From Acidobacteriota bacterium (GTDB lineage: Bacteria; Acidobacteriota; Vicinamibacteria; Vicinamibacterales; CAVVIG01): a DNA stretch of 64,000 nucleotides. The notes under the pieces are model-generated. The model was not told the origin of the DNA, did no database searches, and saw only the letters and a program-made list of their open reading frames with translations. The position numbers and the translations under genes are program-made. Positions 41,058 through 50,061 of the stretch are shown here, one piece after another. The stretch lies in the NCBI GenBank assembly GCA_018268955.1, contig JAFDVO010000004.1, forward strand, positions 248,001-312,000, in the 5' to 3' direction. Position 1 is the stretch's first letter. Each line of letters starts with the position of its first letter.

Positions 41058-44000
41058 TTAGAAGTCCAGCGACGCGCCGATCTTGAAGAAGCGCGACTGG
41101 AGCACGTTGGTGGGACGGAGCCACGCGGATGTCGCCGCTGTCGAGAACGTCGAGTTCCGCGTGTACGCCCAGTTGCTGTTCGTGACGTTGTACAGATCCA
41201 GGTCCACGCGCATGCGGGCGTGCCCCATGCGGAACCGCTTGGATGCGCGCAGGTCGATCTGGTTCAGGTTGTCCTTGCCGTAGTCCAGGCCTTCACGCAT
41301 CAACTGCACCGTGCGCGATGCTGCACCGGTCCAGTTGCCGCCGATGAACGGGTTGATGACGGCGTTCGTGACCGCCCAGTTTGCCTGCAGCGATGGACCG
41401 GCGCCGCCGGTCTGCACGCCCCGGGTGAACTGGTAGGTCGCACTGAACTGGATGTCCAGAGGCAGCGTGTACGAGCCCATCAGCTTCGCATCGGGGCGAT
41501 AGCCGTAGGTCCGATCGCAGTACCGCGAGCCGTCCGCCGGGTACTCCTCGGTGCCGAGGAACGTGGTGCCGACCACCGCGTCGGGTCCGGCGCCGGTGAT
41601 GAGGCCGCAGTTGTTGAACTGCCGCTTCTGCATGTTGATGCCACCACGGATGAACGCCCCCTTGGGCAGGCGCCAGTCCATGTTCACGTCGATCCCCTGA
41701 TAGACGTTCTTGTAGTCGTACTTGTCCGCAAACGTCACCAGGTTGTCGGCCGGCAGGTTCTGCGCGAACACCGACGGCTTCAGGTTGTAGATGCCGCAGA
41801 CCTGATAGCCGCCACCATTCGGCAGGTTGGCGTTCGTCGGTGCGGTCATACAGAACGGGCCGTCGTAGCTGGAGAGGTTGAAGCGCAGGTCGTCGGTGAA
41901 GGTCGTGTTGCCGAACGACCGCCGGTACCAGCCGCCGTTCACCGACAACCCGTCCCGCAGCTGGTGCTGCGCGGCGAAGGTGTACTCGACGTTGTACGCA
42001 CGCTTGAACCAGCCGTTCAGCACCTCGGGATCGTATCGTGTGGTCGACACGCGCTTGCCGAACGTCGGCGTCGACGTCGATGCCGACAGCTCGTTGAACT
42101 GCAGGTTGCCGTTCGCGTCGTACGGCAGGCCGTTGTTATCGAGGTCCTTCCACGGACGCGTGTCGCTGAGCGAGAGGGCGGACACAGGGTTGATGTCGTC
42201 CGCCACGGCAATCGTCTGGCCGTTCACGTAGCGAGCGGCGCTCGCCTTGATCGCGGTCTTTCCGTTGCCGAACACGTCCCACGCAAAGCCCACGCGGGGG
42301 GAGATGTCCTTCCAGTTCTGGACGCGGCCCACGCAGCCGGCGGCGGGGTTGTTGAGGCCGTCCGGGCACGTGTCGAACACGAAGCCGGGGCTGTTCTGGC
42401 TGGCGAGCACTTCGCTCTTCTGGGTTTCGCCGAGGAACCAGTCATAGCGGACGCCGAGGTTGAGCGTCACCCGTCCGAGGGACCAGCGGTCCTGCGCGTA
42501 GATGCCGGTATCGGCCTTGATGCCGTTCCGGCGATCCCACGGCAACTGCAGCACCACCTGCACGGGGACACCGGCGTTGTACGTGATGGCTGACGTGTCA
42601 CCCGAGAACGCGCGGATACGCCGCCAGTCGCCGTTCGTCAGCGACGCACCGAACCGGAACGAGTGCGAGCCGGTCACGTAGGATGCAGCCGCCATCCAGG
42701 TCCGCAGCGTCGAGAAGCTGGTCTGCGGCGCATTCCACGCGTTCGCGATCTTCCCGGTGGACTGATCGAGCACCGTATAGACGCGCGCGTTGCGGATGGC
42801 GTCCAGGTTGAACTCGGTGGGATCGACACCGGTCACCGACTTCTGGTACAGCTCGGTGTAGTTCTGGTTGTAGATGCCGAAGCCCCCCTCGAACAGCAGA
42901 CGGCTGCTCTGCGTGCGGGTCCACTTGCCGACACCGACGTAGTTGCTCGGGGTGACCTGCACACCGGCCGCCTCGGGTGGCACGTTCGCGGCGATCCCCC
43001 AGTGGTTGCGGTACTTCTGCTGCTTGTCGAAGTACACGGATACCTTGTCCTTGCTGGTTGCCTGCGCGGCGATGCGGCCGACGTTGCTGAAGATGTACCC
43101 GTCGTCGATGCCGGGGCGCGAGGTGTCGGCGACGTAGACGAATGGCGACGCGTCCTTGTCGAAGTAGCTGTCGGCGACGTACTTGTACACACCCCAGGAG
43201 CGGAACGTGTAGTTGAACCAGATCCGATCCTTCTTGATCGGCCCGCCGATGGACGGGTTCAGGTCCCACACCTTCTGGATGTTGCCGACGTTCGTCAGGC
43301 GGTTGTTCTGGTTGTAGGTGAGGTCGCCGGCGAGGTTGGTGCGCAGGTTGTTCGCGGTCCACGCCTCACCTGCCCAGTTCCCGAAGACGGTGCCCTTGAA
43401 GGCGTTGCCGCCGTCCTTCGGGACCATGTTCACGCGGATGCCGCCCTGCCCCATCTCGGCCGAGTCGGCACCGGTCACGTAGCTCAGTTCCTGGAAGCTG
43501 CCATCGTTCCAGTACACGCCGGAGTACGCGCCCTGCGCGCAGAGGTTGTTCAGCCGGATCCCTTCGATGGTCTGCACGGTGTCGCCCGATCCGCGGTACT
43601 GCAGTGGCGACTGCTGCATCCCGCCCGAGCCACCGACGTCGCGCGAGAGCGCACCGCCACCACCCGCCGCGATGGAGGTTCCCGGAATCATGATGCCGAC
43701 CGCCTGGATGTTGCGGCCCGTGGGCACCGAGTCGAGTACGTCGCGCGTCATCACCGTCCGCTGGGTGATCGACTGCACGTCGACGATGGGCGATTGGGCC
43801 GCGACGGTGATGGTCTCCTCGACGCCGCCCACCCTCATGTCGGCGTTGACGGTCGCGGTGAAGTCGGACGTGAGTTCCAGGTTCTCGCGCTTGACCGTCG
43901 AGAATCCCGGCAACGAGAACACGACCGAGTAGGTGCCCGGCCGCAGCTGCACGATCGAGTACTTGCCCTCGCCGTCCGTCACTGCCGAGCGGGTCTTCTC

Positions 44001-44159
44001 GATGAGCGCCGGACTCGAGACCTCCACGGTAACGCCGGGCAGCACGGCGCCCGACGTATCCCTGACCGTTCCCGAAATCGTGCTGCCCTGCTGCGCGAGC
44101 GCCAGCGCAGGCAAAGCCAGCATCAGCATCGCCACGGCGATGCGATAGACAGACTTCAT
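41058..44159 (-). CDS. Oar-like TonB-dependent receptor, paralogue 1
   Basis: 1033 residues. GGGAGG lies 11 nt before the ATG at 44159. Signal peptide ending ALALAQQG, then CarboxypepD_reg domain (STISGTVRDTSGAVLPGVTV), plug with GRNIQAVGIMIPGTS, EGIRLNNLC and GGIRVNMVPKDGGN, and a large barrel ending FKIGASLDF. Plug and C-terminus are almost word-for-word like those at 46211 and 50062. Barrel loops differ, so substrates may differ. Outer-membrane transporter powered by TonB. Ligand unknown, possibly glycans given the CBM6/beta-helix gene nearby. Confidence 0.92.
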   Translation of the reverse strand: MKSVYRIAVAMLMLALPALALAQQGSTISGTVRDTSGAVLPGVTVEVSSPALIEKTRSAVTDGEGKYSIVQLRPGTYSVVFSLPGFSTVKRENLELTSDFTATVNADMRVGGVEETITVAAQSPIVDVQSITQRTVMTRDVLDSVPTGRNIQAVGIMIPGTSIAAGGGGALSRDVGGSGGMQQSPLQYRGSGDTVQTIEGIRLNNLCAQGAYSGVYWNDGSFQELSYVTGADSAEMGQGGIRVNMVPKDGGNAFKGTVFGNWAGEAWTANNLRTNLAGDLTYNQNNRLTNVGNIQKVWDLNPSIGGPIKKDRIWFNYTFRSWGVYKYVADSYFDKDASPFVYVADTSRPGIDDGYIFSNVGRIAAQATSKDKVSVYFDKQQKYRNHWGIAANVPPEAAGVQVTPSNYVGVGKWTRTQSSRLLFEGGFGIYNQNYTELYQKSVTGVDPTEFNLDAIRNARVYTVLDQSTGKIANAWNAPQTSFSTLRTWMAAASYVTGSHSFRFGASLTNGDWRRIRAFSGDTSAITYNAGVPVQVVLQLPWDRRNGIKADTGIYAQDRWSLGRVTLNLGVRYDWFLGETQKSEVLASQNSPGFVFDTCPDGLNNPAAGCVGRVQNWKDISPRVGFAWDVFGNGKTAIKASAARYVNGQTIAVADDINPVSALSLSDTRPWKDLDNNGLPYDANGNLQFNELSASTSTPTFGKRVSTTRYDPEVLNGWFKRAYNVEYTFAAQHQLRDGLSVNGGWYRRSFGNTTFTDDLRFNLSSYDGPFCMTAPTNANLPNGGGYQVCGIYNLKPSVFAQNLPADNLVTFADKYDYKNVYQGIDVNMDWRLPKGAFIRGGINMQKRQFNNCGLITGAGPDAVVGTTFLGTEEYPADGSRYCDRTYGYRPDAKLMGSYTLPLDIQFSATYQFTRGVQTGGAGPSLQANWAVTNAVINPFIGGNWTGAASRTVQLMREGLDYGKDNLNQIDLRASKRFRMGHARMRVDLDLYNVTNSNWAYTRNSTFSTAATSAWLRPTNVLQSRFFKIGASLDF

Positions 44160-44335
44160 ATCTTCGAGCCTCCCTAAGAAAGAAACCGTAAGGCCGCCGA
44201 AACTGCGTCGGACAGAGTGCAGTACAGCTGCCTGTGGAGGCAACAAGCTTTTTCGGATTTTCCGGGGAGATTTTGTCGATCTGGGTGGGCTCGTCCAATC
44301 ACCCGGACGGAGACGGCGCCGGAACCGGTAAGCGC

Positions 44336-45988
44336 TTACGGCCTGCGTTCGGGGGCCGGAGCCGCAACCCTCCGCGCGTCAATGAGTTCCGGCAGAGCTT
44401 GGTCGGCGCGGCTCCACAGGCGGAGGGCGGCCGCGAACTCGCGGGCGGCAGTGGCCGTGTCTCCGGCCTGGCGCGCGGAGAGCGCCAGCGCATAGTGACT
44501 GCCGGCGTAGTTCGGATCGTGATTGAGCATCTCCTCGGCGAGCCAGCGCGCGAACTCCCAGTCGCCGGCGGCGCGCGCGGTGCGGTTCATCGACTCGATC
44601 GAGAAGAGCGCCTGCACCCAGTTGTCCGGCCCTGGCAGCGCCCGAATCTGGCGAACCACGTCCCGCAGCATCGCGCGCCCCTTCTCGCGTTCACCGGTCC
44701 GCAGGAAGAACTCGCCCTGGAGCTGCTGGAACGCGGGGGCGACGAGCGCCTGCCCCGTCGACGCCATGCGCAGGGCGCGCAAGGCGAGGTTCGCCTGTTC
44801 GGCCGCCTGCGCGAACCGCCCGGCCGCGAGATGCACGTGACCAGCTTCGATGTAGCCGGTGGCTTTCACCAGCGACACCGGGTGGCCGATGAGGACGTTG
44901 GCCGCAGCGAGCGCCTCCTCCAGCCGGCCCCGGCTGATGAGGAACTCCGGCCAGCCGCGCTTGTTGAACATCTGCACGGCCAGCGTCGAGGGCAATGCGA
45001 AGGCCGACTTCAGCTCCTGCTCCGCCTTCTGCATCTGGCCGAGGTACTGGTACGACGAGCCGAGCAGATCGAGATTGTGCTCGTGATGCCACTCGTATTC
45101 AGCCGGCATGCGCTCGGCGCGGAAGTACGCCTCCTGCACGCGGTCGGCCTCCTCGAAGGCGGCGACCGCTTTCTCGATCTGGCCGGTCCGCCGAAGCACG
45201 TGGCCGTACATGTGCAGCGCGTGCGGCACCTGTGGCGCGAGCGCGGCCCACGCGGCGCCATGCTCGACCGCCTTCTGGTACTGCGCGCTGTTCTCGTACG
45301 CGTGTGTCAGGTAGTGATGGGCGCTGGCCCCGCCGAGCGCGAGCGCCTTCTCGTAGTAGGGCAGCGCGGAGGCGACGCTGCCCTGGCCACGATCGGAGGG
45401 GTCGGGCGACTCGGCAACGCCCCGCAGGATCCAGAGCTCTGCGTCGTTCGGCTGCGCCTTCAGCGCCGCGTCGAGCGACGCGCGGTACGCGGCGAGCTTC
45501 GTCCTGTCCGCGGGTGCCGCTTCGGCCGCGACCTGCGCGATGCGCGCGCCGATGTGCAGCCGGTCGTGCGCACTGGCCTGCGGCGCACGCTGCTGTGCGC
45601 GCGCGAGGGCCGTGCGCGCCGCGTCTGGCCTGTTCAACTCGGCGTACGCGTAGCTCAGGCCGACATCAGCCATCGCAAGGTTCGGGTCCTTCGCAAGGGC
45701 GGCATTGAAGGAGCGCGCCGCCTCGATCCACACGTAGGCGTGGAGATACGCAAGCCCCTGATCGTAGAACTGCTGTGCCTCTGCAGAGCGGGTCGAGACC
45801 GCGTCGTGCGCCGTGCCGATTCCCGTGCGGATCGGGACCGGACGCATGAGCACCTCGTCCGGCACTACCGGGATGCGGGCGGCCGAGGAGGTGGTCGTGG
45901 ACGGCTGCGCCAGCGCACTCGCTGCGAACACCATCAGCACGAACGTGGTCTGGAGGATCGAGCGGAACACCACGATCGATCGTAGCAC
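44336..45988 (-). CDS. Secreted TPR-repeat protein
   Basis: 550 residues, signal peptide ending SALAQPS. From about residue 65 it consists of many tetratricopeptide-like helical pairs (AEAQQFYDQGLAYLHAY, SFNAALAKDPNLAMADVGLS, GQIEKAVAAFEEADRV, GRLEEALAAANVLIG). It lies between two TonB receptor genes on the same strand and probably assists envelope assembly or protein-protein contacts, without enzymatic motif. The 176-bp gap towards 44159 has no gene. It contains an AT-richer section at 44250-44275 that could hold the receptor promoter. Confidence 0.82.
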   Translation of the reverse strand: MLRSIVVFRSILQTTFVLMVFAASALAQPSTTTSSAARIPVVPDEVLMRPVPIRTGIGTAHDAVSTRSAEAQQFYDQGLAYLHAYVWIEAARSFNAALAKDPNLAMADVGLSYAYAELNRPDAARTALARAQQRAPQASAHDRLHIGARIAQVAAEAAPADRTKLAAYRASLDAALKAQPNDAELWILRGVAESPDPSDRGQGSVASALPYYEKALALGGASAHHYLTHAYENSAQYQKAVEHGAAWAALAPQVPHALHMYGHVLRRTGQIEKAVAAFEEADRVQEAYFRAERMPAEYEWHHEHNLDLLGSSYQYLGQMQKAEQELKSAFALPSTLAVQMFNKRGWPEFLISRGRLEEALAAANVLIGHPVSLVKATGYIEAGHVHLAAGRFAQAAEQANLALRALRMASTGQALVAPAFQQLQGEFFLRTGEREKGRAMLRDVVRQIRALPGPDNWVQALFSIESMNRTARAAGDWEFARWLAEEMLNHDPNYAGSHYALALSARQAGDTATAAREFAAALRLWSRADQALPELIDARRVAAPAPERRP

Positions 45989-45999
45989 CCGGGCCTGTC

Positions 46000-46195
46000 G
46001 GGGCGGGAAGGGCCGGGACCCACGAAAGACAGGCAGGGCAGGTGGGGCGGGTGGGGCTGAGGGAAAGCCTGGACGGCCGGGACGTGCAGGCGCCCGGCTT
46101 CAGGCTTCAGACTCCGGGTCGGGTCGGCTCCGGACTGAAGCCGACACCGCCCGAAGCCTGGAGCCCGGGCTTGAAGCCACCCTTGACCGGCGGCC
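46000..46195. repeat. Mixed nonamer and heptamer repeats with a GTCGGCT palindrome
   Basis: 46000-46075 has GGGCAGGTG/GGGCGGGTG-type 9-nt words. 46090-46190 has GGCTTCA, GCCTGGA-type 7-nt words. The palindrome GTCGGCT (46123-46129) / AGCCGAC (46139-46145) recurs at 49978-50000 at an equivalent distance beyond another receptor stop. The unit lies just past the stop of the receptor at 46211. Confidence 0.65.
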
Positions 46196-46210
46196 GTGAG
46201 GCCGACGCGA

Positions 46211-49200
46211 CTAGAAGTCGATCTGTCCGCCGAGCTTGAAGAAGCGCGACTGCAGCACGTTCGTGGGACGCAGCCACTGGCTGGTCGCGGCGTTCGAGAA
46301 CGTGGTGTTCACCGTGTACGGCCAGTTGCTGTTGAACACGTTGTAGAAGTCGACGTCACCGCGCAGCCGGTACCGCCCGACGCGGAAGCGCTTCGAGACG
46401 CGCAGGTCCAACTGCGACAGGTTCTGCTTGCCGTAGTCCTGCCCTTCACGCATCAGCGCGATGCTCTTCGAGGCAGCACCTGTCCAGTTGTGGCCGAGGA
46501 TCGGGTTGATCAGCGCGTTGGTGACGGTCCAGTTCGCCAGGATGGACGGACCGGCGCCACCGGTCTGCACACCCTTGCTGAACTGGTAGGTCGCGCTGAA
46601 CAGCACGTCGAAGGGCAGCGTGTACGACCCAAGCATCTTGAAGTCGGGCCGCAGCGCGTACTCGCGGTGGCAGGTCGAGCTGCCGTCCGCATAGGTCTCG
46701 GTCCCGAGCACGGTGGTCGTCGCCACGGCGTCCGCGCCCGCCTTGAGCAGGTTGCAGTTGTCGAAGGTGCGACCGGTGGCCGCGATGCCACCCCGGAGGA
46801 ACGCACCCTGCTTGAAGCGTGCGTCGATGTTCAGGTCGAACCCCTGGTACATGTTCGTCTCGCCGCCGAAATCGGACGATGAGCGGACGAGGCTGTTCGC
46901 CGGGAGGTTCTGGGCGAACACCGACGGCTTCAGATCGTAGATGCCGCAGACCTGGTATCCGCCGCCACCGGGCAGGTTCGGGTCCGCCGGCGCGGTGATG
47001 CAGAACGGCCCGTCGTAGCTGCTCTGGTCGTACCGGAGGTCGTCGGTGAACGTCTGGTTCCCGAACGTGCGCCGGTAGTAGCCGCCGTTGGTCGACAGCT
47101 TCTCCGAGAGCTGGTGCTGGGCGCTGATCGTGTACTCCAGGTTGTAGCCGCGCACCCCCCAGCCGTTCAGGATCTTCGGATCGTACGAGGTCGTCGTCAC
47201 GTTCTTGCCGAACGTGGAGGTCGCCGTCGACGTCCCGAGTTCGTTCAGCTGGATGTTGCCGGCTGCATCGAAGGGCGACCCGTTCTTGTCCACGTCGGTC
47301 CACGGACGCGTGTCGGTCAGCCCGAGCGACGGGATGGGGTTGTTGCCGGCAGCGGCGGCGGTGCCGACCGCTTCGCCATTGAGGTAGCGGGCAAAGCTCG
47401 CCTTGACGGCCGTCTTGCCGTTCCCGAACACGTCCCACGCGACGCCGATGCGCGGCGAGATGTCCTTCCAGTTCTGCACGTCGCCGACGCAGCCGGCCTT
47501 CACGTCGTTCTTCCCGTCTGGGCACTTGCCGAAGTGCAGCGCCGCGTTGAAGCGACCGGCGAGGAGATCCTCTTCCTGCGTGTTGCCGACGAAGTTGTCG
47601 AACCGGACGCCGAGATTCAGCGTCACTCGCCCCAGCGACCACCGGTCCTGCGCGAAGATGCCGAGGTCGCGCTTGATGCCCTCGCGCTGGTCTCGCGGCA
47701 GGCGGAGCGTCACCGACACCGGCACGCCGTTGTTGAACGTGATCGGCGCGACATCCCCCGTGTAGACGATGATGTTGCGGCGGTTGCCCTGGGTGAGGGC
47801 GCCGCCGAACCGCATGGAGTGCGAACCGGTCACGTAGGACACGGCGCCGCCATAGGTCCAGACCTTCGAGAAGTGGTCGGCCGGCGCGTTCCACGCACTG
47901 GCATTCTGGTTGGTCGACGAGTCGAGGATGTTGTAGACCGTCGACTTGCGAATGGCGTCGATGTCGAACACCTTGGCCGTGACGCCGGTCACTTCCGGCT
48001 GGTACAGCTCGGTGTACTCGACGTCGAAGATCGACACGCCGAAGTCGAACAGCAGGCGATTGCTCTGCGTGCGGGTCCACTTCGTGACGTGCACGAAGTC
48101 GATCGGCTCCACCTGGATGGCGGATGCATCCGGCGGCACGTTCGAGGCGATGCCCCAGTGGTTACGATACTTGCCCTGCTCGTCGTGATAGGTCGCGATC
48201 TTGTCCTTGCTGGTCGCCTGATAGGTGAGGCGGATCGCGTTGCTGCGCAGATGTCCGTCATCGATGCCCGGACGGCTGGTGTCGGCCACATAGCGGAACG
48301 GCGACGGGTCGGCGTCGTAGTAGACACCTGCGACCGTCTTGCTCGAACCCCAGTGCCTGAACGTGTAGTTGAACCAGAGCTTGTCCTTCTTGATGGGACC
48401 GCCGATCGACGGGTTGAAGTCCCAGATGTTCTGGATCTCGCCGATGTTCGTGATGCGGTTGTTCGGGTTGAACGTGAGGTCGCCAGCGAGGTTGTCGCGC
48501 AGGTTCTTCGAGGCGAAGCTCTTGCCGGCGTAGTTGCCCGTGATCGTGCCGCGGAAGGTGTTGCCGCCGTCCTTGGGGACCATGTTCACGCGAATGCCGC
48601 CCTGGCCCATCTCCGCCGAGTCGGCACCGGTCACGTAGCTGACCTCCTGGAAGCTACCGTCATTCCAGTACACGCCGCTGTACTGCCCGGAGCCACAGAG
48701 GTTGTTCAGCCGCAGGCCTTCGACGGTCTGCACGGTGTCACCCGATCCGCGGTACTGGAGCGGCGACTGCTGGAGGTTGCCGGACCCGCCGACGTCACGC
48801 GACAGCGCGCCGCCACCGCCGGCGGCGATCGAGGTGCCGGGAATCATGATGCCGACCGCCTGGATGTTCCGGCCGGTCGGAATGGAGTCCATGACCTCGC
48901 GTGTCATCACGGTGCGCGTCGTGATGCTCTGCACGTCGACGAGCGGCGATGACGCCGCCACCGTGATCGTCTCCTCGACCGAGCCGACCTTGAGGTCGGC
49001 ATTGACCGTCGCGGTGAAGTCGGAGGTGAGTTCAACGCCTTCGCGCTTCACCGTGTTGAAGCCGGTGAGGCTGAAGGTCAACGAATAGGTGCCCGGGCGC
49101 AGGCTTGTGACCTGATAGCGCCCTGCGCCGTCCGTGATCGTCGATCGCACTTTCTCGATGAGCGCCGGGCTCGCCACCTCCACCGTGACGCCCGGCAGCA

Positions 49201-49318
49201 CCGCACCAGACGAATCCTTCACTTCACCGGTGATGCCGCTGGTCTGCGCGTGTGCCCCCGAGGGCAACGCGAGCACGAGCGCCAGTCCGGCCAGCAGCCT
49301 TGCTGACAGACGAATCAT
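46211..49318 (-). CDS. Oar-like TonB-dependent receptor, paralogue 2
   Basis: 1035 residues, starting MIRLSARLLAG after GAGGAGG. Signal peptide ends near GAHAQ. CarboxypepD_reg domain (SGITGEVKDSSGAVLPGVTV), plug with GRNIQAVGIMIPGTS and GGIRVNMVPKDGGN, barrel ending FFKLGGQIDF. The conserved segment AATSQWLRPTNVLQSRFFK near the end is shared with the other two paralogues. The 5' spacer contains the 79-80 bp tandem array. Outer-membrane uptake role as for its paralogues. Confidence 0.92.
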   Translation of the reverse strand: MIRLSARLLAGLALVLALPSGAHAQTSGITGEVKDSSGAVLPGVTVEVASPALIEKVRSTITDGAGRYQVTSLRPGTYSLTFSLTGFNTVKREGVELTSDFTATVNADLKVGSVEETITVAASSPLVDVQSITTRTVMTREVMDSIPTGRNIQAVGIMIPGTSIAAGGGGALSRDVGGSGNLQQSPLQYRGSGDTVQTVEGLRLNNLCGSGQYSGVYWNDGSFQEVSYVTGADSAEMGQGGIRVNMVPKDGGNTFRGTITGNYAGKSFASKNLRDNLAGDLTFNPNNRITNIGEIQNIWDFNPSIGGPIKKDKLWFNYTFRHWGSSKTVAGVYYDADPSPFRYVADTSRPGIDDGHLRSNAIRLTYQATSKDKIATYHDEQGKYRNHWGIASNVPPDASAIQVEPIDFVHVTKWTRTQSNRLLFDFGVSIFDVEYTELYQPEVTGVTAKVFDIDAIRKSTVYNILDSSTNQNASAWNAPADHFSKVWTYGGAVSYVTGSHSMRFGGALTQGNRRNIIVYTGDVAPITFNNGVPVSVTLRLPRDQREGIKRDLGIFAQDRWSLGRVTLNLGVRFDNFVGNTQEEDLLAGRFNAALHFGKCPDGKNDVKAGCVGDVQNWKDISPRIGVAWDVFGNGKTAVKASFARYLNGEAVGTAAAAGNNPIPSLGLTDTRPWTDVDKNGSPFDAAGNIQLNELGTSTATSTFGKNVTTTSYDPKILNGWGVRGYNLEYTISAQHQLSEKLSTNGGYYRRTFGNQTFTDDLRYDQSSYDGPFCITAPADPNLPGGGGYQVCGIYDLKPSVFAQNLPANSLVRSSSDFGGETNMYQGFDLNIDARFKQGAFLRGGIAATGRTFDNCNLLKAGADAVATTTVLGTETYADGSSTCHREYALRPDFKMLGSYTLPFDVLFSATYQFSKGVQTGGAGPSILANWTVTNALINPILGHNWTGAASKSIALMREGQDYGKQNLSQLDLRVSKRFRVGRYRLRGDVDFYNVFNSNWPYTVNTTFSNAATSQWLRPTNVLQSRFFKLGGQIDF

Positions 49319-49482
49319 CCACGCCTCCTCTGTGACACGGAACCTCGAGCGCGCAGACTCTGCCATAAGGAACGCGTGGCGGCCTAGATAAATAGCCATA
49401 AGGGGGCGGGCTGGGACGGAACGCAGAAACGCTGAACGCATGAACGCGGCGGATGGGCAGTCGCCGGCGGCGGGCGGGAGGG

Positions 49483-49870
49483 TGCGGTTGCTCGGAATGC
49501 AGGAATGCTGAAATGCAGAAATGCACGGCGACCAGCAGGCGTAGGCGGCGGGGCCAGGGTGCGGTGTTGCTCCTAATACAGGAATGCTGAAATGCAGAAA
49601 CGCACGGGGACCAGCAGGCGTAGGCGGCGGGGGGCCGGGTGCGGTGTTGCTCCTAATGCAGGAATGCTGAAATGCAGAAATGCACGGCGACCAGCAGGCG
49701 TAGGCGGCGGGGCCAGGGTGCGGTGTTGCTCCTAATGCAGGAATGCTGAAATGCAGAAATGCACGGCGACCAGCGGGCGTAGGCGGCGGGGCCAGGGTGC
49801 GGTGTTGCTCCTAATACAGGAATGCTGAAATGCAGAAATGCACGGGGACCAGCAGGCGTAGGCGGCGGGC
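49483..49870. repeat. Tandem array of about five 79-80 bp units
   Basis: Units begin GCGGTGTTGCTCCTAAT and contain GAATGCTGAAATGCAGAAAT and GCAGGCGTAGGCGGCGG. Starts are at about 49483 (diverged), 49561, 49641, 49720 and 49799, giving spacings of 80, 79 and 79 bp. Copies differ by a few bases. Inside each unit AATGC recurs every 8 nt, and AACGC words continue upstream (49417-49448). The 743-bp gap between two receptor genes contains no convincing gene. Confidence 0.88.
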
Positions 49871-49882
49871 TTCAGCCCGGCC

Positions 49883-49926
49883 GCAAAAGAAAACGCGGCA
49901 GGAGAGCGAACTCCCCTGCCGCGTTT
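49883..49926 (-). terminator. Rho-independent terminator of the receptor gene at 50062
   Basis: A perfect 12-bp stem, AAACGCGGCAGG (49891-49902) with CCTGCCGCGTTT (49915-49926), has a 12-nt loop. Read on the minus strand it is followed by TTTTCTTTTGCGG. It lies about 135 nt past the receptor stop, after the heptamer region. Confidence 0.85.
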
Positions 49927-49949
49927 CAAGGTCCTGACCCCTGCGATAT

Positions 49950-50040
49950 CGGCTCCCGACTTCAGGCTCCTGGCCCGGTCGGCTCCGGCCTGAAGCCGAC
50001 ACCGCCCAGAGCCTGGAGCCTGGAGCCAGAAGCCTGCGCA
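49950..50040. repeat. Heptamer repeats (AGCCTGG family) with GTCGGCT palindrome
   Basis: TCCCGAC, TTCAGGC, TCCTGGC ... AGCCTGG, AGCCTGG, AGCCAGA, AGCCTGC at period 7. Embedded palindrome GTCGGCT (49978-49984) / AGCCGAC (49994-50000). It matches the block after the receptor stop at 46211. Confidence 0.7.
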
Positions 50041-50061
50041 GCGGCCACGAGGCCGACGCGC

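Noticed and set aside
49483-49870. CRISPR array
   Set aside because: Units are repeated along their whole 79-80 bp length with no unique spacers, and no cas gene is in the window.
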